Source of the DNA: Martinezella rhizogenes
Lineage (GTDB): Bacteria > Pseudomonadota > Alphaproteobacteria > Rhizobiales > Rhizobiaceae
Length of the DNA stretch: 64,000 bases
Assembly: GCF_000799715.1 (NCBI RefSeq)
Contig: NZ_JUHG01000013.1
Location: 372,001 to 436,000, forward strand
Reading direction: 5' to 3'
Shown here: positions 43,624 through 52,769 of the stretch, piece after piece
How positions within the stretch are numbered: position 1 is the stretch's first letter
How the letters are laid out: each line of letters begins with the position of its first letter
The notes under the pieces: model-generated
The model's database searches: none
The model's input: the letters and a program-made list of their open reading frames with translations, nothing else
Told to the model about the DNA's origin: nothing
Translations under genes and position numbers: made by a program

Positions 43624-44583
43624 CTGAATTCGTCTCAGCCGCAGGAGCCTGCAACAAACCGTGCATTGCTGCATATGGTTGCAAAGCTGCACTACCAATC
43701 CGACATGTCGCAGGTCGACATCGCTAAAAAGCTAGGATTATCAACGGCTACGGTTTCACGCCTGCTTCAGAAGGCTCGGCTGGCTGGCATCGTGCGAATT
43801 GAGGTAATTGATCTTTCCCCGTCGGAAGACCTGAGTGCGGCACTGATCGACGGCCTGAAACTGCGCAACGCCGCCGTGATCGATACGCCGTCCTCCAATG
43901 TTCTGAGCGCACTTGCCCCGCCGGTCGGCTCGATGTTGCAGCAGGCGGGTCTGCACTCCGGCTCGACGCTTGGCATCGGCTGGGGACGCGCCGTTCGGGA
44001 AGTCACGCTTGCCGGCCTGCCGCAACTGCCCGGCATCGTCACCATCGCCCTCAACGGCGGCATGCAGCAGGCGGCAGCGCATTTCCAGACCAACGAATTC
44101 GTACGCCAGGCGGCCGAACAGATGGGCGGATTGCCGCATTTCCTGCACGCGCCATACATTTCGTCCTCCGAGCTACGCGATGCCTTCCTCGCCGATCCCA
44201 CGGTGCAGCAGGTCACCGCGCTCTGGAACAAGCTCGATGCAGCGATCGTCGGCGTCGGTTTGACGCACGCGGCCAATCCGTCGGAAGCAACTGCAGCGCT
44301 TCCGGGAGAAAAAGCCCTCAGCCAAGCGGCGGGCGACGTGTTGCGGCACTACGTCACCGAAGCCGGCGAGATCCTGCATTGGGACGGCGAAGAGCGCATG
44401 ATCGCCGCCACTCCCGAGCAGCTGCGACGGGTTCCCCTGTGTATTGCGGTTGCAGCCACTCCGGCCAAGGCACCCGGCATCATCGGTGCGGCGCGGTCGG
44501 GCATGATCAATGCTCTCGTGACGGACGCCAATACCGCGCAGGCGATCCTCGATCGTCTGTCCGCCGCTCCCCAGAAAAGCTAA
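43624..44583 (+). CDS. SorC/DeoR-type sugar-responsive regulator
   Basis: About 319 residues. Helix-turn-helix MSQVDIAKKLGLSTATVSRLLQKARLAGIVRIEV, then the SorC sugar-phosphate-binding domain (LGIGWGRAVREVTLAG, ALWNKLDAAIVGVGL, GAARSGMINALVTD). The start is uncertain: no ATG or GTG gives a complete N-terminus. AAAGGA at 43610-43615 is eight bases from CTG 43624, which restores the usual residues before LLHMVAKLHYQ, so CTG is proposed. TTG 43666 is the fallback. It is divergent from the aldolase gene and probably senses its substrate. Confidence 0.82.
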   Translation: MNSSQPQEPATNRALLHMVAKLHYQSDMSQVDIAKKLGLSTATVSRLLQKARLAGIVRIEVIDLSPSEDLSAALIDGLKLRNAAVIDTPSSNVLSALAPPVGSMLQQAGLHSGSTLGIGWGRAVREVTLAGLPQLPGIVTIALNGGMQQAAAHFQTNEFVRQAAEQMGGLPHFLHAPYISSSELRDAFLADPTVQQVTALWNKLDAAIVGVGLTHAANPSEATAALPGEKALSQAAGDVLRHYVTEAGEILHWDGEERMIAATPEQLRRVPLCIAVAATPAKAPGIIGAARSGMINALVTDANTAQAILDRLSAAPQKS

Positions 44584-44598
44584 GAAAGAATTCTCAAA

Positions 44599-45270
44599 AT
44601 GGCCCTGCCCCTGCACCCCGATCGCTCCTTCGGCGCCTTCCTGTTCGATATGGATGGAACCCTGCTGAACTCGATCGCGGTCGGCGAGCGGGTCTGGACG
44701 GACTGGGCCTTGCGGCACAATGTCGATGTCGAGAGCCTGCTGGCGATTGTGCATGGACGCAAAGCGGCCGAAACGATCACACGGCTTGGTCTTTCCGGAA
44801 TAGATCCTACCGAAGAGGCCCGACTTCTGACACTCGCGGAGATCGCCGATGTCGCTGGTGTCGTACCGATCCCGGGCGCGGTCGATTTCCTGAATGCCCT
44901 GCCCAGGGATCGCTGGGCAATCGTCACATCCGCGCCACGGGATCTGGCGGCGGTCCGCCTCAAGGCCGCCGGCATTCCCTGGCCGCCGCTGCTGATCACC
45001 GGCGAGGATGTGCAAAACGGCAAACCCGCGCCGGACTGCTTTCTGCTTGCCGCAAAAACCCTGGGCCAGCCTATAGAGGAATGCCTTGTTTTCGAGGACG
45101 CTCCGGCCGGAATAGAGGCGGCTGAAGCATCAGGCGCCGCAGTGGTCGTGATCAGCGCGACCCACAAGACCGTGCTGCCGACACGGCATCCGAGCGTCGC
45201 GAGCTATGAGGATCTCGTCGCGAATATCACGTCCGCCGGATTCCTACGGTTCTCCGCCAAGCGAGACTGA
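44599..45270 (+). CDS. HAD-superfamily sugar phosphatase
   Basis: 223 residues with all HAD motifs: FDMDGTLLNS (nucleophile Asp), WAIVTSAPRDLAAV, GKPAPDCFLLAAK and VFEDAPAGIEAAEASG. The cap domain lies after the first motif, as in 2-deoxyglucose-6-phosphatase and beta-phosphoglucomutase relatives. It follows the SorC gene by 15 bp and is probably co-transcribed. In the context of the kinase-aldolase pathway it may remove or recycle a sugar phosphate that would otherwise build up. Confidence 0.85.
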   Translation: MALPLHPDRSFGAFLFDMDGTLLNSIAVGERVWTDWALRHNVDVESLLAIVHGRKAAETITRLGLSGIDPTEEARLLTLAEIADVAGVVPIPGAVDFLNALPRDRWAIVTSAPRDLAAVRLKAAGIPWPPLLITGEDVQNGKPAPDCFLLAAKTLGQPIEECLVFEDAPAGIEAAEASGAAVVVISATHKTVLPTRHPSVASYEDLVANITSAGFLRFSAKRD

Positions 45271-45330
45271 AGCCCAGCCTCCGGCCTCATCGGGCATATT
45301 TCCAGCCGTTGGACTATGACGTATAATTTT

Positions 45331-45356
45331 ATGCGCTAATTAATAAATTTGCGCAT
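45331..45356. promoter_or_regulatory. Dyad ATGCGC-N14-GCGCAT upstream of a LacI gene
   Basis: ATGCGC (45331-45336) and GCGCAT (45351-45356) flank an AT-rich centre; outer and inner bases add further symmetry (AATT on both sides). It lies 115 bases before the LacI-family gene in an AT-rich promoter-like stretch, which fits an autoregulatory operator. Confidence 0.38.
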
Positions 45357-45471
45357 GTAATATTTTTTCGTAACATGAGGTGCGGAGGAACTTCGCCGGT
45401 TGTGCTTCACGTCCTGTGGACGCATAACAATCGCAGGTGGGCGGATCGGCTCGAGAGATGGTCGACTTTTG

Positions 45472-46503
45472 ATGGAAAAAATGACGCATAAGACGATGGA
45501 GGATTTCGCGAAATCCTGTGGCGTCTCCCGCCCGACCCTCTCGAAATATTTCGATGATCCGACGAGCGTCAAGCCGGTGACGCGCGCGCTGATCGAAGCG
45601 GCGCTGCGCTCGTCCGACTATCAGCCCAACATCTATGCGAGAAACCTCAATCGCAAACGGACCCGCAATATCGGCATCCTGGTTCCGGCCCTGACCGACC
45701 CCTTCTACGCAGAAATGGTCAACCGCCTGGAATTGCGCCTGCGCCACGAAGGCTACTGGCCGATCGTATTTTCCTCACACGGACTAACGGAGCTGGAAAT
45801 CGAGGCCGTCAACACGATGCTGTCGTTGAAAGTGGCGGGCGCGATCGCAGCGCCACTGGGGCAGAAATCCGATCCGCGCGCATTCGAGAAGCTCGCGCAG
45901 AACGTGCCCCTCGTTTATTTCGACACCTATATCGAGGGAAACACGCCGTTCATTGGCAACAACAATTATCAAAGCGTCGCGATGATCGTCGAATATCTCT
46001 GCCGATCCGGAGAGGCGCCAGTCTATCTCGACATCCCCCATGTCAACCACAACTCGCCGGAGCGACTGGCGAGCTACATCGCCACGATGGAGGCTTCGGG
46101 CTACGAGCCGGCGGTGATCAAGACCAACGCGACCTACACCTGGGACTTCGAGCGCATCGGATACGAGCAGATGGACGAAATGCTGAGCGCAAAGGCGTTA
46201 CCCGGCAAAACCATCCTCTGCGCCAACGACCGTCTGGCTTTTGGCGTGATGGCAGCCGCCTTCGCGCATGGACTGAAGGTCGGGCGAAAGAAAGGTGACC
46301 TGCGCGTGGCTGCCCATGACGACCATCCGCTCAGCCGCTACACCTGCCCGCCACTAACGACAATGGCGCAGGATTTTGCCGCGATGACAGCAAATAGCGT
46401 CGACACGCTTTTGACGCTGCTCGGCGATACGGATGCGCCGGTTCAGACGATCGCCGACAAAGTCAGACTCGATGGGACGCTGGTCATGCGGCAATCGGCA
46501 TAA
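45472..46503 (+). CDS. LacI-family transcriptional regulator
   Basis: 343 residues. Helix-turn-helix and hinge: TMEDFAKSCGVSRPTLSKYF and ALRSSDYQPNIYARNLNRKR. Sensor domain: IGILVPALTDPFYAEMVNRL, GNNNYQSVAMIVEYLC and ILCANDRLAFGVMAAAF. An ATG at 45481 is an equal alternative. It is transcribed toward the convergent esterase gene. It is the only regulator near the ten-gene sugar operon and the divergent oxidoreductase gene, so it is the best candidate for their control. Confidence 0.85.
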   Translation: MEKMTHKTMEDFAKSCGVSRPTLSKYFDDPTSVKPVTRALIEAALRSSDYQPNIYARNLNRKRTRNIGILVPALTDPFYAEMVNRLELRLRHEGYWPIVFSSHGLTELEIEAVNTMLSLKVAGAIAAPLGQKSDPRAFEKLAQNVPLVYFDTYIEGNTPFIGNNNYQSVAMIVEYLCRSGEAPVYLDIPHVNHNSPERLASYIATMEASGYEPAVIKTNATYTWDFERIGYEQMDEMLSAKALPGKTILCANDRLAFGVMAAAFAHGLKVGRKKGDLRVAAHDDHPLSRYTCPPLTTMAQDFAAMTANSVDTLLTLLGDTDAPVQTIADKVRLDGTLVMRQSA

Positions 46504-46520
46504 GGCAGCGTTTCTTCCGT

Positions 46521-47474
46521 TTACGCGGGAGCGCCTTCAAAGCTGCGCCATGCCTCCACCGCCTCCTCCACAGCCTGGCGCGCGACCGGTATGTATCGTC
46601 CCATCGACACGAAGCCATGAATCTGCCCCGGCCAGTGGCGGAGTACCACGCGCACTTCCTCCTGCTGCAGCCGTTCGACATAGGCCAGGCCCTCCTCCAC
46701 CAGAATATCGTGCCCGGCGGTGAGCACGAAGGCCGGTGCAGCGCCCACGACACTTTCGGCCCGCAAGGGCGAGACCCGCCAGTCTGCGATATCGGCCTCG
46801 GTGCGGACATAGTGATCGCGAAACCACTTCATCGCCGATGCGGTCAGGCCATAGCCTTCGCCATAGCGACGATAGCTGTCAGCCGTCTGCGCGGCGTCCG
46901 TGTTCGGATAGATGAGCAATTGCGCCGCAAGCCTCGGCGCCTCACCGGAGCGCGACATCAACGCCAGCACGGCGGCAAGATTGCCGCCGGCGCTGTCGCC
47001 GGCCACCGCGATCCGCTCGGGGTCGATGCCGAGATCGGCGGCGGCCTCTGCCATGAAGGAAAGTGTTGCGACGCAATCCGTCAATCCTGTCGGAAACTTG
47101 TGTTCCGGCGCCAGGCGATAATCCGGGCAGACCACGGTGCATTGCGCGAGATTGGCGAACCAGCGGCAGATCTCATCGTGAGAGTCGAGATTGCCGATCA
47201 CCCAGCCGCCGCCGTGCAGATAAAGAAGACCCGGCCCATCCTTCTCGGTCACGCCAATGCCGCGATAGATGCGCAAAGGGATCGGGCCGTTCGGGCCGGC
47301 GACCTGGAAGTCCACAACGGAAGCGACGGTCTCCCGGACACCCTGAACGGTCGGAAAGCCCGCATTATAGTCGATACGTGCTTCCGCGGGTGTACCGGCT
47401 TCAATCGGTCGAGCGTTCGACTGATTGCTCAAGTCAAGAAGGCACCGGGCGCTCTCATCGAGCTGTTCTGTCAT
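46521..47474 (-). CDS. Alpha/beta hydrolase of the hormone-sensitive-lipase family
   Basis: 317 residues. The oxyanion motif HGGGWVIGNLDSHDEICR, the nucleophile elbow GDSAGGNLAAVLAL and the late catalytic His in RHWPGQIHGFVSMGR are all present, as in acetyl esterases and Aes. It is cytosolic and probably removes acyl or acetyl groups from small esters, perhaps acetylated sugars given its place. The ribosome-binding site AAGGGAGAG precedes ATG 47474. It is 20 bp downstream of the oxidoreductase gene in one minus-strand unit. Confidence 0.87.
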   Translation of the reverse strand: MTEQLDESARCLLDLSNQSNARPIEAGTPAEARIDYNAGFPTVQGVRETVASVVDFQVAGPNGPIPLRIYRGIGVTEKDGPGLLYLHGGGWVIGNLDSHDEICRWFANLAQCTVVCPDYRLAPEHKFPTGLTDCVATLSFMAEAAADLGIDPERIAVAGDSAGGNLAAVLALMSRSGEAPRLAAQLLIYPNTDAAQTADSYRRYGEGYGLTASAMKWFRDHYVRTEADIADWRVSPLRAESVVGAAPAFVLTAGHDILVEEGLAYVERLQQEEVRVVLRHWPGQIHGFVSMGRYIPVARQAVEEAVEAWRSFEGAPA

Positions 47475-47494
47475 GTCGGCTCTCCCTTCCGCAA

Positions 47495-48643
47495 TCAGGC
47501 GAGGAGACTGCGGGCTTCGTCTTCGCCAAGAAGCGGCGGACGTACCAGATCTCCGCCGATACGGACCGACTGGCCGCTTTCGCCGGAGGCGAGAATAGCC
47601 TCCATGATCTCAAGCACATGAAGCGCAAGCTCCCCGGATGCGCGCGGCGGCCTCTTCTCCTCCAGTGACCGCGCAAGATCGGCGACACCGAGCATGCGGT
47701 AATTCGCCCGGTCAGGTGCTGCAAACGGCCAATTCCTCTTGCCGTAAAGCTCGCCGTCGCTGTCGAAATCACGCCAGTCGGCGCCGCGCTCCGACAGCGA
47801 GACCGTGCCGCCGAACGTATCGGGATCCGGCAGGCGCAGGGAGCCTTCGGTGCCGTGCAGTTCGATCGGATGGTTGGAGTGGCGGAAGACATCCCAAGAT
47901 GCGCCGAAATTGACAGTCGCGCCGGACTGGAATTCGAGCAAAGACAAGACGTTGGTCGGCGTCCCAACCTTGAAGGTCGTGTTCTTGAACGGACCGTCCG
48001 CGGTGATCAGGCGTTCCTCCTGTCCCTTCGTCGCCATCGCCATGACGCGCACCACCGGGCCAAGCAGGTTCACCATCATTGTCAGGTAATAAGGCCCCAT
48101 ATCGAAAACCGGGCCGCCGCCCGGCTGATAGTAGAATTGCGGATTGGGGTGCCAGTGCTCCATTCCGCGTCCCATCATGAAGGCGGTGCCGCTGACCGGC
48201 CGGCCGATTGCGCCTTCCTCCATCAAACGGCGGGCGCGCCTGCCGGCGGCACCGAGGAATGTGTCGGGTGCCGAACCCAGAAGCAGGCCACGGGCCTTGG
48301 CTTCCGCCACAAGGGTCCGTCCTTCGGCGGCCGAGGTCGCAAGCGGCTTTTCCGTGAAGACGTGCTTGCCCGCCGACAGGGCCGACATGGTGACATCGAA
48401 GTGCACGGCCGGAATGGTGAGGTTGAGAACAAGGTCGACTTCGGGATCTGCGAGCAATTGATCGACTCTCAGCGGCCGAATGCCATATTCGCGGGCGCGA
48501 AGAGCCGCAGCATCGGCGGAAATGTCGGCGCAAGCACGCAACTCGACGCCGGCGAACAGCGTCGCGTTACGCAGATAAGTCATTGAAATATTGCCGCAGC
48601 CGACAATGCCAATGCCCAGCTTTGCCTTTGTGTTCCCAGTCAT
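47495..48643 (-). CDS. Gfo/Idh/MocA-family oxidoreductase
   Basis: 382 residues. NAD-binding start KLGIGIVGCGNISMTYLRNATLF, then the family motif GKHVFTEKPLATSAAEG with the conserved Lys, and FDMGPYYLTMMVNLLGPV carrying the D-x3-Y/H catalytic region. It oxidises or reduces a sugar or cyclitol hydroxyl. The ATG at 48643 follows GAGGAAT; the TTG three codons earlier is rejected. It is divergent from the ten-gene sugar operon, sharing its promoter region, and followed by an esterase gene. Confidence 0.87.
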   Translation of the reverse strand: MTGNTKAKLGIGIVGCGNISMTYLRNATLFAGVELRACADISADAAALRAREYGIRPLRVDQLLADPEVDLVLNLTIPAVHFDVTMSALSAGKHVFTEKPLATSAAEGRTLVAEAKARGLLLGSAPDTFLGAAGRRARRLMEEGAIGRPVSGTAFMMGRGMEHWHPNPQFYYQPGGGPVFDMGPYYLTMMVNLLGPVVRVMAMATKGQEERLITADGPFKNTTFKVGTPTNVLSLLEFQSGATVNFGASWDVFRHSNHPIELHGTEGSLRLPDPDTFGGTVSLSERGADWRDFDSDGELYGKRNWPFAAPDRANYRMLGVADLARSLEEKRPPRASGELALHVLEIMEAILASGESGQSVRIGGDLVRPPLLGEDEARSLLA

Positions 48644-48706
48644 ATTCCTCAATCCTCCCTGGATCCGATAACCCGCACGTCACCGATAGCTATATCAGCC
48701 CGACGC

Positions 48707-48726
48707 GCTTTAAAGTGAGTTAAAGC
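48707..48726. promoter_or_regulatory. 20-bp palindrome in the divergent sugar-operon promoter
   Basis: GCTTTAA (48707-48713) and TTAAAGC (48720-48726) are perfect 7-base inverted arms around AGTGAG, midway between the divergent oxidoreductase and ABC operon starts. Even-centred 20-bp symmetry is what LacI-family regulators usually bind, and a LacI gene lies at 45472. It is the strongest operator candidate in the window. Confidence 0.55.
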
Positions 48727-48821
48727 ATCTTATTTCTTGACGCGCGACAATTTTTTATGAAACATACGACAATACTGGCGCGGAGATTTTGGAGGTCGCC
48801 AGTTTTCCTGGGAGGGAAATC

Positions 48822-50168
48822 ATGTCTGATGTCAAGAAGACGCCGGCCGGCTCAAACGTGGCCGTATTGTCCACACTGCTCGACCGCCGCCAGATACTGA
48901 TGGGTGCTGCAAGCGCTGCAGTCGGCGCGGCGACCCTTGCTACCACAACGGGACTTGGCATGCGCGCGGCGCGCGCTGCCGATCGCACCGAGATCAGCTT
49001 TGCCAGCGCCAGTTTCTTCGGCAAGGAAGGCCTCGGTGATCTCGTCAAGGCCTATAACGAATCGCAAGACCGGATCACGGTCAAGTTCATCGAACTGCCG
49101 CCACCAAGCTCGTCGACCGAGGTCTATCAGGGCCTTGTCCAGCAATTGGCCCGCCGCAACGGAACCCCCGACGTCTTCACCCAGGACGTGGTCTGGATCG
49201 CCGGCTTCGCGGCTGCTGGATGGGCGTTGCCGCTTGACGAATATTTCCCGAAGGAAAAGCGCGCCGATTATTTCCCCGGAACGGTCGCTGCCTGCACCTA
49301 CAATGAAAAGCTGACCGCGCTCCCGTGGTTCGTCGATTCCGGCATGTTCTACTACCGCAAGGATCTGGTGGAAAAGCACGGCGGCAAGGTTCCCGAGACC
49401 TGGGAAGACATGGCGACCATGGCAGCAGCCGCGCAGAAGGCCGGTGACGCCAAGTTCGGCTATCTCTGGCAGGGTAAGCAGGCCGAAGTCCTGATCTGCG
49501 ATGCCGTGGAAATCATCACCTCGAACGGCGGCTCTATCCTCGCGCCAGACGGCAAATCCTCCGTGATCGGTGACAAGGCGGCGGTCGAGGCGATCCAGTT
49601 CCTCTACGACACGATCAACAAGACCAAGATCAGCCCACAGAACGTTCTGTCATGGGACGAAGAGCCGTCGCGCCAGCCCTTCACCTCCGGCGAAGCGATG
49701 TTCATGCGCAACTGGTCTTACGTCTATCCGATCGCGCAAGACCCGAAAGCTTCGCATGTGGTGGACAAGGTCGCCGTTGCGCCGCTGCCGCATTTTGCCG
49801 GCGGGAAGAGCGCTGCCTGTCTTGGTGGCTATCAGCTCGGCGTCAATGCCAACTCCAAGAAGCGCGAAGCGGCGATCGAGTTCCTGACCTGGATGTCGTC
49901 TCCGGAAACCCAGACCCGTCTTGCCCTGAATTTCGGTCTTGCGCCCTCGCGTCCGGCGATCTTCCAGGATGCGAAACTGAAGGCCGAACAGCCGTTCATG
50001 GCGAGCCTGCAAAGCGTTTTCACCGGCGCCACGCCCCGGCCGATCACCCCGCAATACGCCAAAGTGACGCTGGCGCTGCAGTCGAGCATTTCCAAGGCGC
50101 TGGTCAGCGGCAATGTTGAGGCCGAGCTGAAGGCCGCCGCCGAACAGATCAACAAGATCGTTGCCTGA
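48822..50168 (+). CDS. Sugar ABC transporter binding protein (family 1)
   Basis: 448 residues. The long N-region ends in DRRQILMGAASAAVGAATLA and ARAAD, a twin-arginine-type signal with a hydrophobic core. The mature part is an extracellular solute-binding protein of the MalE/UgpB group (YQGLVQQLARRNGTPDVFTQDVVW, FTSGEAMFMRNWSYVYPIA, AAIEFLTWMSSPETQTRLAL). The ATG at 48822 follows GGGAGGGAAATC. First gene of a ten-gene operon; it likely binds a mono- or disaccharide. Confidence 0.92.
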   Translation: MSDVKKTPAGSNVAVLSTLLDRRQILMGAASAAVGAATLATTTGLGMRAARAADRTEISFASASFFGKEGLGDLVKAYNESQDRITVKFIELPPPSSSTEVYQGLVQQLARRNGTPDVFTQDVVWIAGFAAAGWALPLDEYFPKEKRADYFPGTVAACTYNEKLTALPWFVDSGMFYYRKDLVEKHGGKVPETWEDMATMAAAAQKAGDAKFGYLWQGKQAEVLICDAVEIITSNGGSILAPDGKSSVIGDKAAVEAIQFLYDTINKTKISPQNVLSWDEEPSRQPFTSGEAMFMRNWSYVYPIAQDPKASHVVDKVAVAPLPHFAGGKSAACLGGYQLGVNANSKKREAAIEFLTWMSSPETQTRLALNFGLAPSRPAIFQDAKLKAEQPFMASLQSVFTGATPRPITPQYAKVTLALQSSISKALVSGNVEAELKAAAEQINKIVA

Positions 50169-50169
50169 T

Positions 50170-51102
50170 ATGGCTGCCGCAGTCACGGTCCCCATGTCCG
50201 ACCGAACCCCGAAAACGACGAGGGCGCTTCCAAGCGCCCTCTGGCCCTGGCTCCTGCTATTGCCGGCCTTCCTGTCGCTTGCATCGGTGTCCTTCTATCC
50301 GATCGTCAATGGCGTCTACCTCTCCTTCACCAACCGTTCCCTGATCACGCAGGACAATGATTTTGTCGGCATCGCCAACTATGTGCAACTGCTGGCCGAT
50401 CCGCCGTTCTGGAATGCCTGGTGGCATACGATCTGGTTCACCGTTATCTCGACCGGTCTGGAGACGCTGATCGGCCTCGCTATGGCGCTGATCCTTTGCG
50501 AGGCCTTCGCCGGCCGTGGCGTCATCCGCGCGGCGATGCTCGTTCCCTGGGCGATGCCGACAGTGGTCACCTCGAAAATGTTCGGATGGCTGTTCGACGG
50601 GCAGCACGGCATCATCAATTTCATCCTCCTCCATCTCGGGCTGATCGATCAGAATGTGAACTGGTACGGCTCGCCCGATACGGCGCTGATAACGATCATT
50701 CTCGCCGATGTCTGGAAGACGACGCCCTTCATGGCGCTGTTATTGCTGACAGGCCTTCAGACCGTACCGAGATCACTGATCGAGGCCGCGCGCATGGATG
50801 GCGCCAGGGCCTGGACGATCTTCTGGAACATTCGACTGCCGCTGCTGCTGCCGACCTTGCTGATCGCCGGCCTTTTCCGGGCGCTCGACGCATTCCGCGT
50901 CTTCGATCTGGTCTATGTCCTGACCGGTGGCGGTCCGGCCGATTCCACCGAAACGCTGTCGACACTATCCTACAAGGTTCTCTTCTCGACGCTGCAATTC
51001 GGCTACGGCTCGGCCGTATCGACCGCAATGTTCATCACCGAAGGGCTGATCGCCGTGGTGTTCTGCCTCTTCCTCGTCCGACAGATCAGGAAGACGACAT
51101 GA
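50170..51102 (+). CDS. Sugar ABC transporter permease (MalF/UgpA type)
   Basis: 310 residues, about six membrane segments beginning with WPWLLLLPAFLSLASVSFYPIVNGVYLSF. The EAA motif LIEAARMDGARAWTIFWNIRLPLLLPTL contacts the ATPase. The binding-protein stop (50166-50168) is one base before the ATG at 50170. Heterodimer partner of the next permease. Confidence 0.92.
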   Translation: MAAAVTVPMSDRTPKTTRALPSALWPWLLLLPAFLSLASVSFYPIVNGVYLSFTNRSLITQDNDFVGIANYVQLLADPPFWNAWWHTIWFTVISTGLETLIGLAMALILCEAFAGRGVIRAAMLVPWAMPTVVTSKMFGWLFDGQHGIINFILLHLGLIDQNVNWYGSPDTALITIILADVWKTTPFMALLLLTGLQTVPRSLIEAARMDGARAWTIFWNIRLPLLLPTLLIAGLFRALDAFRVFDLVYVLTGGGPADSTETLSTLSYKVLFSTLQFGYGSAVSTAMFITEGLIAVVFCLFLVRQIRKTT

Positions 51103-51935
51103 ACGACACCCGCTCCATCTTTCAAAGCGTGATGATCTATTTCGGCGCGTTCCTCATTCTCGTCTGGTCGGCCGGCCCATTCCTCTGGCAATTCTCGACG
51201 TCGTTCCAGCTCGACAGGGCGCTGACTGAGGGAACGCCGTCTTTGATCCCGAGCCCGTTCACGCTGGAGCATTACTACAATGCCTTCATCGAAAAGGGCC
51301 TGCATCATTATCTATGGAATTCGCTGGTGGTTTCGCTGGCGACCACGGCCCTTTGCCTGATCGTCGGTTCGCTCGCCGCATTCGCGCTGTCGCGTCTCGA
51401 TGTGAAGGGGCGCTTCGGGATCCTGACAGTGATCCTCTCTGTGTCTATGTTCCCGCAGATCGCGCTGGTCGGCCCGCTCTACCTGCTCGCCTCCGATCTG
51501 GGGCTTCTGGACACTTATACCGCGCTCATCATCACCTATCTGGCGCTTGGGCTGCCGCTGGTGACCTGGGTCCTGTTCGGCTATTTCGAGACCCTGCCAC
51601 GCGAGATCGATGAAGCCGCGCGCATGGACGGCGTCGGCGTCATCGGCCTGCTTTGGCATATCATCCTGCCGATGTCGCTGCCGAGCCTGGTGACGACAGG
51701 CTTGCTCGCCTTCATCACTGCCTGGAACGAGTTCCTGTTCGCGCTCGCCTTCACATCGGATAGCGGCACCCAGACCATTCCGGTCGGCATCGCCAATTTC
51801 ACCAACCAATACTACGTGCCCTGGGGAGACATTGCCGCAGCTTCGGCGGTCGTCACCGTGCCGCTGATCGTGTTGGTCCTCTTCTTCCAACGACACATTA
51901 TCGAAGGCCTGACACAGGGCGGAATCAAGGAATAG
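51099..51935 (+). CDS. Sugar ABC transporter permease (MalG/UgpE type)
   Basis: 278 residues, six membrane segments (MIYFGAFLILVWSAGPFLWQF first). EAA loop REIDEAARMDGVGVIGLLWHIILPMSLPSL; the end DIAAASAVVTVPLIVLVLFFQRHIIEGLTQGGIKE is typical of the family. The ATG at 51099 overlaps the stop of the first permease by four bases. Confidence 0.93.
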   Translation: MNDTRSIFQSVMIYFGAFLILVWSAGPFLWQFSTSFQLDRALTEGTPSLIPSPFTLEHYYNAFIEKGLHHYLWNSLVVSLATTALCLIVGSLAAFALSRLDVKGRFGILTVILSVSMFPQIALVGPLYLLASDLGLLDTYTALIITYLALGLPLVTWVLFGYFETLPREIDEAARMDGVGVIGLLWHIILPMSLPSLVTTGLLAFITAWNEFLFALAFTSDSGTQTIPVGIANFTNQYYVPWGDIAAASAVVTVPLIVLVLFFQRHIIEGLTQGGIKE

Positions 51936-51939
51936 TGAC

Positions 51940-52758
51940 ATGACTAGCGATCTGAAGGTCGGCTGCCAGACGTTTACATGGGAAATGCTCGGCAAGACCT
52001 GGACCGGAACACCCGACGATCTACTTTCGGCAATCTCGGCCAGCGGTTATTCGGGCATCGAAATCACCGACACGATGATCGGCCACTACGCCGCAAAGCC
52101 CGACGACTTCGCCAAGGCGCTGAAGGATAGCGGCTTGCAGCTGGTCTCCTTCGCCTTCGGCTCGAAAAGCGGTTTCACGGTTGCCGAGGCGATCGACGAC
52201 GATCTCTCGACGACGCAGCGCTGGATCGACTACGCCGCACAGTTTCCCGGCGCGCTCGTCTCGATCGGATCGGCAACGGTGGTCTCCGAAGGACCGCGTG
52301 ACGACAAGTTTGCCATTGCCGCCGAGTTCTACAATCGCGCCGGCGCGCTCGGAAAGGCATCCGGCGTCGATATCGCCGTCCATCCGAGCTCGCACCACAA
52401 TACCCTGCTCTTCGACCGCGCCGACTACGACCGGATATTCGCTTTGCTCGACCCCACTCTAGTCGGCTGGGTTCCCGACACCGGTCATATTCTGCGTGGA
52501 CACGAGGACATCCTCGACACGATGCGAACCTATCAGGACCGTATCCGCTATCTGCACTTGAAGGACGTCGATGCGAACGACCGTTGGGCGATGCTCGGCA
52601 AGGGCGTCCTCGATACGCCCGCAGTGATCGATCTCGTCGCGAAGGCGCAGCACTTCAATGGATGGCTGGTGCTGGAAGAGGAATCCGAGACGGCAGGCGC
52701 AGATCCCGCTGCTGCCGTGAAGACCAATCGCGAAACCATGCGCAGCTACGGAGCCTGA
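51940..52758 (+). CDS. Xylose-isomerase-like TIM-barrel sugar isomerase/epimerase
   Basis: 272 residues of the AP-endonuclease-2-like family (IolE, IolI and 3-keto-sugar enzymes). The start LKVGCQTFTWEMLGKTWTG is characteristic. Metal-ligand candidates are in GIEITDTMIG, DIAVHPSSHHN, WVPDTGHILRGHEDI and LVLEEESETAGADP. It lies five bases after the permease genes, then the oxidoreductase gene, suggesting that it acts on an oxidised sugar. Its reaction (isomerase, epimerase or 3-keto-glycoside lyase) is not known. Confidence 0.82.
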   Translation: MTSDLKVGCQTFTWEMLGKTWTGTPDDLLSAISASGYSGIEITDTMIGHYAAKPDDFAKALKDSGLQLVSFAFGSKSGFTVAEAIDDDLSTTQRWIDYAAQFPGALVSIGSATVVSEGPRDDKFAIAAEFYNRAGALGKASGVDIAVHPSSHHNTLLFDRADYDRIFALLDPTLVGWVPDTGHILRGHEDILDTMRTYQDRIRYLHLKDVDANDRWAMLGKGVLDTPAVIDLVAKAQHFNGWLVLEEESETAGADPAAAVKTNRETMRSYGA

Positions 52759-52769
52759 GGAAGAAGACC

